Assembly (NCBI GenBank): GCA_002176905.1
Contig: MSYE01000190.1
Location: 1 to 11,259 of the forward strand
Length of the DNA stretch: 11,259 nt
Reading direction: 5' to 3'
From: a bacterium F11
GTDB taxonomy: Bacteria; Elusimicrobiota; Elusimicrobia; F11
Under the pieces are notes generated by a model. The model did no database searches and had not been told where the DNA came from. It saw only the letters and a list, made by a program, of their open reading frames with translations. The translations under genes and the position numbers were made by a program. Shown in pieces: positions 1 through 6,488 of this stretch (positions within the stretch are counted from its first letter, which is position 1; every line of letters starts with the position of its first letter).

Positions 1-1
1 A

Positions 2-2365
2 AATCCACAAGGCGGGGTGCAGATCAAAGGTCCTTCCACCGCGGAGGTCTGGGTGGATGATGATGACAACCGATATCTGAAATTCTCAACCGGCACCTAC
101 GATACAACCGAGGACGCTGGTCTTGTTTCAATTACAATTGAACGAACAGGAAATCCACAAGGACAAATTCAATTGGATTACGAGACCCGATCGGGCTCTG
201 CACACGATTTTTCCGACTTTATCCCGCAATCTGGGACCCTGATCTGGACAGATGGGGATACATCGAGCCAAACGTTTACAATCAGCTTACTGAACGATGA
301 AAATCCGGAACCAACCGAATTGTTCTATATTGATCTGAAAGATCTTTTTGGTGGGGTTCAAATTGAGGGGGCCTCCACCGCAGAGGTCATGGTGGTTGAT
401 GATGACAACCGATATCTGGAATTTTCAACTGGCACCTACTATACAACTGAGGACGCGGGTCTTGTCTCGATAACCGTTGAGCGGACAGGAAATCCACAAG
501 GACAAATTCAGGTGGATTATGAGACCCGATCGGGTTCCGCACACGATTTTTCTGACTTTATCCCTCAATCCGGAACCCTGATCTGGACGGATGGAGACAT
601 CTCCTCCCAAACCTTTACCATCAGTCTCCTTAACGATGAAAACCAAGAACCGAATGAATGGTTTCGTATAGATCTGAAAAATCCGTTTGGTGGAGTTCAA
701 ATTAAAGCTCCCTCCACAGCATTCGTCTGGATACAGGATGATGACAACCGCTTCGTCCGGTTTTCAACACCCTCGTATCACACCAATGAAAGTTCGGGGA
801 TTGTGTCGATAACCGTTGAGCGGTCAGGAAACCCACAAGGACAAATTCAGGTGGATTACGTCACCCGATCGGCTTCTGCACACGAATTTTCTGACTTTAT
901 TCCTCAATCCGGCACCCTTATCTGGCCGGATGGAGACACCTCCACCCAAACGTTCCCGATCAGTTTGCTGAACGACAACATTATCGAATCTACGGAATGG
1001 TTTTACATTGATCTCGAAAACCTATTCGGAGGCGCACAGTTGATATACCCCTCCACCGCAGAAGTGTTGGTGTTTGATGACGATACCAATATCCCCCCTG
1101 TCGCCAACGCCGGCCCTGATCAATCCCTCACTGACATCATTGGGGACGGAACAATAGATGGCTTGGATTATGCTGTTCTAAATTTGGCCATGGGATCTAG
1201 ACCTGGGGATCTGAACTGGAATCCACGGGTGGACTTTGTTGCTGACAACCGGATCAACAACCGTGATTTACGTTATATGAGACAACAAGACCGGCGCGAG
1301 AACAAGGGAAGAACCTGGGACCATCGCGTTGATGTCAATGGAGAAGGAGAGGAGAATGTGGTATTGGACGGCAGCGCCAGTTTCGATGAAGATGGAACCA
1401 TCACTCATTATCAATGGCAAAACCAAGCAGGTGGTGATCCTATCGTTGGCAGCACAATTTCACTCAACCTCCCGATAGGGGTTCACACCTTTACTTTAAC
1501 CGTCACCGATAATAATGGGGCAACAGCGACCGATGAGGTGATGATCACACTTGAAGCCTCCCCCTTGGCCCTTAAAAAGTCAGAATTTGATTCTTTGATG
1601 AAGAAGGAAAAATCAAGCAATCAAAAATTAAAAATTGATTCAAATTCATATTATGGTCTTGACGATATTTTTGATCAGAATTTTGAGAGGGCCGGGTCAT
1701 TGGATGTGAACGCCGGCCAAGACAAAAACGCTTCTTTCAAATATCTGACCGATAAGCATACGGTGGCCCGGACCAAGCTTGTGGGCAGAGTAAACGATCA
1801 TCGGCTTTCAAAAAAAGGATCGACCATATGCTGGTTCTATCATGGTTGTCGTGAAGGTGAATGTGGGGAGGAATCTTTTTCCCGACCCCGATCATTTAGA
1901 ACCATTACCAGTTTCTCTGAGCCTGGCGTCTATGTTGTTGGGCTTCTTGTGACCGAAGGAGTGGAATTTGGATTTGATCGAGTAGAAATCACCGTTCAAA
2001 ATCGAGGGAAGAGTGATTTCTCTGGAATAAAGTTGAAATCTCTTTCATCAGGGGCGGTTTCTCATTCTCACACATTGGGTCGAGATCTACGAAAGCTGTT
2101 CTATCCCAATCTCGGACAGAAAGGAGATATTGATTTTCATCTGTCTGAAGAATCCGATATCACCGTTCAAATTAAGGATATCAGAGGGAAGGTCATCCGG
2201 GTCCTTTATCCTGGTCATTTTACGGCCGGATCTCACGTTGTCCAATGGGATGGAAACGAACAATCTGAGAGTGGCCCCTTGGCCAAGCCAGGATCATATT
2301 TGGTTCAAGTTTTCACTTCCCAAGGCATCCAAAAAACCAAACTGGTGATCTCTACCAAAAAATAA
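2..2365 (+). CDS. Modular extracellular protein: Calx-beta repeats, PKD, dockerin-like insert, FlgD-Ig C-terminus (5' partial)
   Basis: The reading frame is open to the left edge and already inside a repeat at base 2, so the true start lies outside the window. The GTG at 17 is an internal Val. The visible part is 787 residues. In order: three Calx-beta units of 113 residues (about residues 20-358), each ending in a DDD turn; a PKD domain (about 364-520) opening with PPVANAGPDQ and resuming at VVLDGSASFDEDGTI, with a dockerin-like EF-hand stretch between; a linker rich in Lys and Ser; a second, degenerate PKD-like domain (about 568-667) with three Cys in a CWFYHGCREGEC stretch; and a FlgD-Ig-like domain (about 700-787) with IRGKVIRVL and VQWDGNE. 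Calx-beta and EF-hand modules usually bind calcium, and PKD and Calx-beta occur in bacterial surface or adhesion proteins. FlgD-Ig-like C-termini are common on secreted proteins of several phyla. I infer a calcium-stabilised surface or secreted protein, possibly an adhesin. I see no catalytic domain, and the missing N-terminus could hold one. Confidence 0.9.
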   Translation, partial: NPQGGVQIKGPSTAEVWVDDDDNRYLKFSTGTYDTTEDAGLVSITIERTGNPQGQIQLDYETRSGSAHDFSDFIPQSGTLIWTDGDTSSQTFTISLLNDENPEPTELFYIDLKDLFGGVQIEGASTAEVMVVDDDNRYLEFSTGTYYTTEDAGLVSITVERTGNPQGQIQVDYETRSGSAHDFSDFIPQSGTLIWTDGDISSQTFTISLLNDENQEPNEWFRIDLKNPFGGVQIKAPSTAFVWIQDDDNRFVRFSTPSYHTNESSGIVSITVERSGNPQGQIQVDYVTRSASAHEFSDFIPQSGTLIWPDGDTSTQTFPISLLNDNIIESTEWFYIDLENLFGGAQLIYPSTAEVLVFDDDTNIPPVANAGPDQSLTDIIGDGTIDGLDYAVLNLAMGSRPGDLNWNPRVDFVADNRINNRDLRYMRQQDRRENKGRTWDHRVDVNGEGEENVVLDGSASFDEDGTITHYQWQNQAGGDPIVGSTISLNLPIGVHTFTLTVTDNNGATATDEVMITLEASPLALKKSEFDSLMKKEKSSNQKLKIDSNSYYGLDDIFDQNFERAGSLDVNAGQDKNASFKYLTDKHTVARTKLVGRVNDHRLSKKGSTICWFYHGCREGECGEESFSRPRSFRTITSFSEPGVYVVGLLVTEGVEFGFDRVEITVQNRGKSDFSGIKLKSLSSGAVSHSHTLGRDLRKLFYPNLGQKGDIDFHLSEESDITVQIKDIRGKVIRVLYPGHFTAGSHVVQWDGNEQSESGPLAKPGSYLVQVFTSQGIQKTKLVISTKK
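59..1075 (+). repeat. Three tandem 339-bp Calx-beta coding repeats
   Basis: The codons for DDDN recur at 59, 398 and 737, and for DDDT at 1076, giving an exact 339-bp (113-residue) period with no length change. Long nucleotide patches are shared, for example around the GNPQGQIQ codons (about 150, 489 and 828) and the DFIPQSGTL codons. Each unit has the Calx-beta pattern: FST-Y--E--G-VSITVERTGNPQGQI-VDY, then a W-DGD-S-QTF-ISLLND core and an aromatic-IDL strand. Unit 3 has diverged most. The bases at 1-16 are the end of an earlier unit, so the array continues to the left. Confidence 0.93.
1133..1330 (+). other. Dockerin-like EF-hand module inserted in a PKD domain
   Basis: This 66-residue segment starts at DIIGDGTIDGLDY, an EF-hand-like calcium loop followed by a helix (AVLNLAM), and contains a second, weaker loop (DFVADNRINNRD) followed by LRYMRQQ. 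Two such loop-helix units in about 60 residues is the layout of a dockerin or related EF-hand pair. It lies between the first PKD strand (NAGPDQSLT) and the rest of that domain. Removing it would give an uninterrupted PKD start in which DIIGDG is replaced by the closely similar DVNGEG found just after the segment. The second loop departs from the EF-hand consensus, so the name dockerin-like is tentative. Confidence 0.6.
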
Positions 2366-2387
2366 TTCAGATTCGTCACACCTGAAC

Positions 2388-2431
2388 AGGCCGTGTCATA
2401 ACGAACCGAGAGGCTCGTCATGACACGGCCT
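2388..2431 (+). terminator. Long hairpin after the surface-protein gene, GAGA loop
   Basis: An inverted repeat starts 22 bases after the TAA stop. The outer arms are 12 perfect base pairs (2388-2399 with 2420-2431). The inner stem continues with two A-C mismatches to a four-base GAGA loop (2408-2411) closed by C-G pairs, which is a GNRA-type tetraloop. The bases that follow (TTAAAAATTG) do not form a proper U-run, so this is a poor classical intrinsic terminator. It may instead protect the 3' end of the message or act with a termination factor. Read on the minus strand, the two mismatches become G-U pairs. Confidence 0.5.
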
Positions 2432-2449
2432 TAAAAATTGGGATCACTT

Positions 2450-2488
2450 TTTAATAGGAACTTAATCTCATCTTAAGGCCTTCTTAAT
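2450..2488 (+). promoter_or_regulatory. Four hexamers at 11-bp spacing, OmpR/PhoB-family type site
   Basis: The hexamers TTTAAT (2450), CTTAAT (2461), CTTAAG (2472) and CTTAAT (2483) are each separated by exactly 5 bases, so they recur every 11 bp on one face of the helix. Tandem hexamers with 5-bp spacers are the known recognition layout for winged-helix response regulators of the OmpR/PhoB family. The PmrA box (YTTAAK-N5-YTTAAK) has almost this sequence. The last hexamer ends 11 bp before a possible -10 (TACACT, 2500-2505), about the distance expected when the regulator takes the place of a -35 element. The target would be the HEAAH-protein gene at 2586. The identity of the regulator is unknown. 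Confidence 0.55.
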
Positions 2489-2499
2489 GGAGGGCTTCC

Positions 2500-2505
2500 T
2501 ACACT
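2500..2505 (+). promoter_or_regulatory. Possible -10 element (TACACT) of the HEAAH-protein gene
   Basis: TACACT matches the sigma-70 -10 consensus at four of six positions and sits 11 bp after the last hexamer of the regulator array. There is no good -35, as expected for an activator-dependent promoter. An alternative -10 is TATAAC at 2533-2538, which lies inside an inverted repeat and has only a poor -35 (TAACTT, 2510-2515) at 17 bp. The sequence alone does not decide between them. Confidence 0.3.
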
Positions 2506-2517
2506 TCTGTAACTTAC

Positions 2518-2557
2518 GTGATCCTTGATCCATATAACCTGGATCACCTGCCTTTTT
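2518..2557 (+). promoter_or_regulatory. Inverted repeat in the leader with two alternative 5' arms and a T-run
   Basis: TGATCCA (2526-2532) pairs with TGGATCA (2540-2546) around a 7-base loop. An upstream copy, GTGATCC (2518-2524), can pair with GGATCAC (2541-2547) instead, so two 5' arms compete for one 3' arm. Five T residues follow at 2553-2557. It could be a protein operator overlapping TATAAC (2533-2538) or a weak attenuator-like leader. The stems are only 7 bp and the T-run is not adjacent, so this is a suggestion only. Confidence 0.3.
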
Positions 2558-2574
2558 ATCTTGACCCTTATCAT

Positions 2575-2578
2575 GGAG
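2575..2578 (+). promoter_or_regulatory. Ribosome binding site deciding the start at 2586
   Basis: GGAG ends one base before the ATG at 2580, which is too close, but lies 7 bases before the ATG at 2586. The second ATG is therefore the better start, and the protein begins MDKNQRE. Confidence 0.6.
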
Positions 2579-2585
2579 AATGAAA

Positions 2586-3722
2586 ATGGATAAAAATCAA
2601 CGCGAAATTACCCTTTTATCGGAGCTCTCTGAGAACCAGCGATACGAAACACAGCTCTACTCCGAAAAATCGTCTCAATATGGATCTTGTTTGCTTAATA
2701 TGAATAAATTTACTTGGCTCATATCAAAAATGATTGTTTCTCGCATCAAAAGCACCTTTGAAGCACCACATCTCACAAAACTTTTAAAATATGTTTTAAA
2801 ACACTACCGCTTCCCTATAAAAGATAAAGACCAATTGTTTAAGACGCTTAAAGAAATCAATCAGACATTGCACAAAAAGGCTTTTCATATCGGCATTCGG
2901 TCTGTTGTTGAAAAAGATAAGAAAACCAATGAAACAAGAGGGCGACATCTCCTCCATTCCTATACCTTTTTGGATTGTCGTCCTGTTTCCATTAGAGGCA
3001 CCATCATTCCTGTTTACTTCACCAACCTCAACTCAATTGATTGTCCCCAAGACCAACTTGGGCATTTTGATGCTTATGAAAATATTGCTTTTGTTCATCA
3101 AAATTATTTCGGGTGGTACACCAAAGGCATCCAAAAAGTCATCGATGGCATTGACCCCATCATGAAAAGGGAATACCTAAAAAAGATATTCAAATCCGAA
3201 GAAGAATGCGCCACCTATGCAAAAGAAATTGATGGGTTGGTTGGGCAGGATATGAAAAGCATTCCCACCTCGGAATTGAAGGATCTCTTAATGGAAAACA
3301 CAGCTCAACACGAAGCCGCCCACGCGTTCTTCCATAGAGAGAGAATGCAAAGGGGATTTGATCATCATAGTCGCTATCCGTGGGAGTTAGAGGTGGTAAC
3401 AGAAACGTTTGCCTTTTTGCATACGTTGGCCAATACCAGTCAACGGCTTGTCAAATTTCAATGTGCAGGATTATTAAATCAAGGTCTTTCAAATGACCTG
3501 ATTCCCTTGCACCGTCACGCTTCTTTAATTGCCCTAAAGAGATTGACCTCCAACAAGGGGCCTTTGGACAAAATCAATTCCGATGAGATTCTTGAGTTGT
3601 TTCAGAAACCAGCCAAGGAAATTCAAGCGAGGGCCAAGCAGAAATTGGAATCGATCTGGAGCGAGGTGTGCTTTCTCTATCAGAACCTCGATATCCTCGA
3701 AAAGGATTTAATGGCGGTATAG
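2586..3722 (+). CDS. Putative zinc metallopeptidase with HEAAH motif, family not recognised
   Basis: A 378-residue soluble protein with no signal peptide or clear membrane segment, so probably cytoplasmic. I do not recognise the family. The key feature is HEAAH at residues 242-246, within TAQHEAAHAFFHRERM, which fits the HExxH zinc-binding helix of metallopeptidases. A second predicted helix follows (WELEVVTETFAFLH, about 266-279) with Glu at 267, 269 and 273. One of these could be the third zinc ligand, as in gluzincins, where a Glu on a following helix completes the site. The N-terminal two thirds is Lys-rich, with a beta-like stretch (FLDCRPVSIRGTIIPVYFTN) before the motif; the C-terminus is helical. 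The gene stands alone on the plus strand, behind a possible response-regulator array, and converges on the gene at 3730 with 7 bp between stops. Peptidase activity is inferred from the motif only; a structural zinc site is also possible. Confidence 0.85.
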   Translation: MDKNQREITLLSELSENQRYETQLYSEKSSQYGSCLLNMNKFTWLISKMIVSRIKSTFEAPHLTKLLKYVLKHYRFPIKDKDQLFKTLKEINQTLHKKAFHIGIRSVVEKDKKTNETRGRHLLHSYTFLDCRPVSIRGTIIPVYFTNLNSIDCPQDQLGHFDAYENIAFVHQNYFGWYTKGIQKVIDGIDPIMKREYLKKIFKSEEECATYAKEIDGLVGQDMKSIPTSELKDLLMENTAQHEAAHAFFHRERMQRGFDHHSRYPWELEVVTETFAFLHTLANTSQRLVKFQCAGLLNQGLSNDLIPLHRHASLIALKRLTSNKGPLDKINSDEILELFQKPAKEIQARAKQKLESIWSEVCFLYQNLDILEKDLMAV

Positions 3723-3729
3723 TGGAAAA

Positions 3730-4560
3730 CTAATGTCCCCATCCTTTTGATAAAACGGGGAGAAGTTTTTCGCCAGAAAATTCGAAAATGGTCACACCCC
3801 ATCCCTCCCAAACAACTTGAGAGAGAATGACTTCAACCTTCCCATCTCCGTTGATATCGATAAATTCGGCGATCTTAAATTCCGATATATTGTGCAGGGC
3901 TCCTTTTTTCGGATCCGGTTCTTTTGTAAAAGCCTGGAGCTCCACATCCTGGGTTTCAACTTTTCCTTTCTTATTAATATACCGAAATAGAACAAAAGAA
4001 TAATCTCCGGCTTTATGGGGTTCAACAGCCGAAAATATTCTGTTTCGGGTTGCACCGGTAAGAACCACTTCCTCTGTTCCGTTCCCATCCAAATCAATCC
4101 GATAGCCTGAAGTTAACCGGGCTTTTTTCAACTTGACACCTTTCTTTTTTATGCGCTTGGCGGCAATTTTCTGGTAGGTTTGGCTCTTTGGAGAGATCCG
4201 AATTTCCTTACGGGGATATGGATTCCAATAGCTTGGCTCTCTTTTGAAATCCTTATCATCCACATATTTTGTTACATTGAGAATCAATCCCCCGTCAATA
4301 TCGGGTTCCATCAATTCCCCACGAATTGTCTGACCAATCCCTTCTGAGATGGAATAAACAAAACAGTCTTCTTTGGGATTAATGAGGTCCTTGGCTTGGG
4401 ATTCTTTTAGCCATCCCTTGCCGGGTTGATACGCGCCCACCAAACGGCCATCGTATTCAAGAACGACCGCCTTTTTATCCTCGCTCTCTGAGAAAAGCAA
4501 TCCCGTTGTGGGACACACAATCAGAAAGGCCAATAAAACTTTTTTCAATATTCTCTTCAT
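3730..4560 (-). CDS. Secreted protein with two FG-GAP/EF-hand-like calcium motifs
   Basis: A 276-residue protein. The N-terminus (MKRILKKVLLAFLIVCPTTG) is a typical Sec signal peptide, Lys/Arg-rich then hydrophobic. Cys16 follows LIV, which is not a good lipobox, so a signal peptidase I substrate seems more likely, with cleavage near residue 26. The mature part carries two loops of the D-x-[DN]-G-[DN]-G-x-x-E type: DLDGNGTEEVVL from 156 and DINGDGKVEVIL from 235. Such loops occur in FG-GAP/VCBS-like repeats, where they bind calcium and lead into a beta strand. The product is probably periplasmic or surface-exposed. It starts 18 bp after the symporter stop on the same strand, so it is probably the last gene of that unit. 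A role with the transporter, such as an accessory or sensing protein, is inference from position only. No enzymatic motif is visible. The GGGG upstream of the ATG is about 10 bases away, a weak ribosome site. Confidence 0.88.
   Translation of the reverse strand: MKRILKKVLLAFLIVCPTTGLLFSESEDKKAVVLEYDGRLVGAYQPGKGWLKESQAKDLINPKEDCFVYSISEGIGQTIRGELMEPDIDGGLILNVTKYVDDKDFKREPSYWNPYPRKEIRISPKSQTYQKIAAKRIKKKGVKLKKARLTSGYRIDLDGNGTEEVVLTGATRNRIFSAVEPHKAGDYSFVLFRYINKKGKVETQDVELQAFTKEPDPKKGALHNISEFKIAEFIDINGDGKVEVILSQVVWEGWGVTIFEFSGEKLLPVLSKGWGH
3736..3770 (+). terminator. Possible intrinsic terminator inside the convergent gene end
   Basis: TCCCC (3736-3740) can pair with GGGGA (3757-3761), with an inner TTTT-GAT-AAAA stem, followed by TTTTT at 3766-3770. 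It begins 14 bases after the stop of the HEAAH-protein gene and lies within the last codons of the opposing gene. The stem is interrupted and a few bases separate it from the T-run. Confidence 0.35.
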
Positions 4561-4578
4561 GGTTTTTAAACCCCAATA

Positions 4579-6486
4579 TTATTTTGCAATCGCTTTTTTC
4601 TGAGTGAACAATGAAACCCCAATCAAAGTCGCAAAACTCAAAGGTATAGAAACGATACCGGGATTGCTAAACGGAATGATCGCCGTTGAGGGATCCAGGC
4701 CATACCTAATATACATACTCGGGCTGATCAGGATCAGACCAATGGCGGAGATAATACCAATAATAATTGAGGCGACAATTCCAGAGGCTGTGGTTTTCTT
4801 CCAAAACAACACCATTAAGATGGCGGGGAGATTGGCCGAGGCAGCCACCGCAAAAGCCCAGCCCACCAGAAAGGACACGTTCATGCCCCTGAAAATAATG
4901 CCCAGTATAATGGCAATGATCCCAACAGCAAAAGCAGCCACTTTACCGGCAATCACTTGCTGCCTGTCATTTTTGATGATGCCTGTTAGTCGATCCATGA
5001 TGTCATGGGCGACGGCTCCAGAAGCCGCGACAATAAGGCCACTCACCGTTCCCAAAACCGTGGCAAAGGCAATGGCCGAAATAATGGAAAACAAGAATAT
5101 CCCAAACGACTTCGCCAAAAGCGGAGCCGACATATTACTGGTGGCCGGGTTTAACACGCCATTGGCCATCGCGCCCAATCCCATGTATAACGTCATGATA
5201 TAGAAAAAACCAATTGAGGCAATGGCGACAATGGTCGATTTCCGTGCACACGCAGTTGTTTTAACCGTATAGTAGCGAATTAAAATATGAGGCAATGCTG
5301 CTGTTCCAAAGAACAAAGCCAACATCAATGAGATAAAGTCAAGTTTATCCAATGGCGTCCCTTCCACTTTAAACTTTACACCTGGACGCATAATTTTGTT
5401 CCCTGGCGTTGTCACAGAATAATAGACGGTTACATCATCACCATTGTTCTTAAATCTTTCTTTTTTCCAACGTTTGATAATGGTGTCTTTATGCGAAAAA
5501 TAGGACAAGAACTTAAACGGTCCAACCGATCCGGTCCTGGCTTCCTCTCCGGATTTACCTTTAATCTTTTCGAGGTTTCCAACTTGTCGCAACTGATTAT
5601 CTCTGGAGGCTATGTTTCCGTTAATCAATTCTTGACCATCCGCAGTCTGAACTTCTGATTGTGATTCGCGCAAAAGAAGGTTCCCTTCTTCCGACAAACC
5701 TTTTCTCCACCAATTGCGCGTCCCACTTTTTGAAAGTTCCACAAACGTTTGTCCACGATGATCCACTTGACGCACATGTTCATAGGAGGAATCCACCGGG
5801 GCAATTCTATCCCCATCCATCTCAGCATCGATTGTGGCGTATTTATAAAAGGGAACCGTCCCATTTTGATCCGGTTCCGTCATCAATCCCCGTTTTAAGA
5901 GGGCGATACAGAGAACAGCTGAAAAAACAATTAACAAAGCGCCTTTCAGAAATTGAACATAGGTGGTTGACGCCATTCCAGCTGTGGCCACAATGGTAAT
6001 AACAATTGCTCCAACCATAATAACCCCAATATAATGAGGCATACCCAATAGCGGTTCCACAAGAACACCCGCTCCAACCATTTGGGGAATCAAATAGAAA
6101 AGAGAAACCGCCAAGGTGCTGATCGCGGCCGTCAGGCGAATTCCTTTGGAGGTAAATTTTGCATCAAGCGCATCCGCAAAGGTATATTTCCCCAATCGTT
6201 TCATTGGTTCGGCAACCACAAAGAGAGCCACCACCCATCCGGCCAGGTATCCGATCGAATAAAGAAAACCGTCATACCCCACGGTTGCAATCATTCCGCA
6301 TATCCCCAGAAAGGAAGCGGCGGACAAATAATCACCGGCAAAAGCGATTCCGTTGACAGACCAATGAATTTCTCCCCCAGCAGCGAAGTATCCCTTCGAT
6401 GAAGTGGTTTTCCGTGCAAAATAAAAGGAAAGATATAAAACAACGCCAACAAAAATGACGAACAAAAGGGTAGGAAGCATTTGCAT
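4579..6486 (-). CDS. Sodium:solute symporter, VC_2705-type large subunit
   Basis: A 635-residue inner-membrane transporter of the sodium:solute symporter family (SSS, TC 2.A.21). The N-terminal helix is followed by FARKTTSSKGYFAAGG and HWSVNGIAFAGDYLSAASFLG, the conserved start seen in acetate permease (ActP)-like members. Helices run to about residue 200 and again from about 382 to 628. FATVLGTVSGLIVAASGAVAHDI (about 474-496) corresponds to the helix that carries sodium-site residues in this fold. A hydrophilic stretch of about 180 residues (201-380) separates the two blocks. The DUF4212 gene directly upstream assigns it to the VC_2705 subfamily (large subunit). The substrate is unknown; a small carboxylate such as acetate is a guess from the ActP relation. 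AAGGTG at 6499-6494, 7 bases before the ATG, supports the start. An ATG two codons on (6480) is also possible. The gap to the upstream stop is 2 bp, suggesting translational coupling. Confidence 0.93.
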   Translation of the reverse strand: MQMLPTLLFVIFVGVVLYLSFYFARKTTSSKGYFAAGGEIHWSVNGIAFAGDYLSAASFLGICGMIATVGYDGFLYSIGYLAGWVVALFVVAEPMKRLGKYTFADALDAKFTSKGIRLTAAISTLAVSLFYLIPQMVGAGVLVEPLLGMPHYIGVIMVGAIVITIVATAGMASTTYVQFLKGALLIVFSAVLCIALLKRGLMTEPDQNGTVPFYKYATIDAEMDGDRIAPVDSSYEHVRQVDHRGQTFVELSKSGTRNWWRKGLSEEGNLLLRESQSEVQTADGQELINGNIASRDNQLRQVGNLEKIKGKSGEEARTGSVGPFKFLSYFSHKDTIIKRWKKERFKNNGDDVTVYYSVTTPGNKIMRPGVKFKVEGTPLDKLDFISLMLALFFGTAALPHILIRYYTVKTTACARKSTIVAIASIGFFYIMTLYMGLGAMANGVLNPATSNMSAPLLAKSFGIFLFSIISAIAFATVLGTVSGLIVAASGAVAHDIMDRLTGIIKNDRQQVIAGKVAAFAVGIIAIILGIIFRGMNVSFLVGWAFAVAASANLPAILMVLFWKKTTASGIVASIIIGIISAIGLILISPSMYIRYGLDPSTAIIPFSNPGIVSIPLSFATLIGVSLFTQKKAIAK

Positions 6487-6488
6487 TA

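Noticed and set aside
59..1075. A CRISPR-like or satellite repeat array
   Set aside because: The repeats are 339 bp, in frame and encode Calx-beta domains; there are no spacers.
4498..4560. A lipobox at Cys16 of the 276-residue secreted protein
   Set aside because: The residue before Cys is Val and it lies in the hydrophobic core, with more hydrophobic residues following. A signal peptidase I type signal fits better.
4604..5203. A 199-residue open frame on the plus strand opposite the symporter
   Set aside because: It is the antisense of membrane-helix codons. It has no ribosome site or family resemblance, and the minus-strand frame is a clear transporter.
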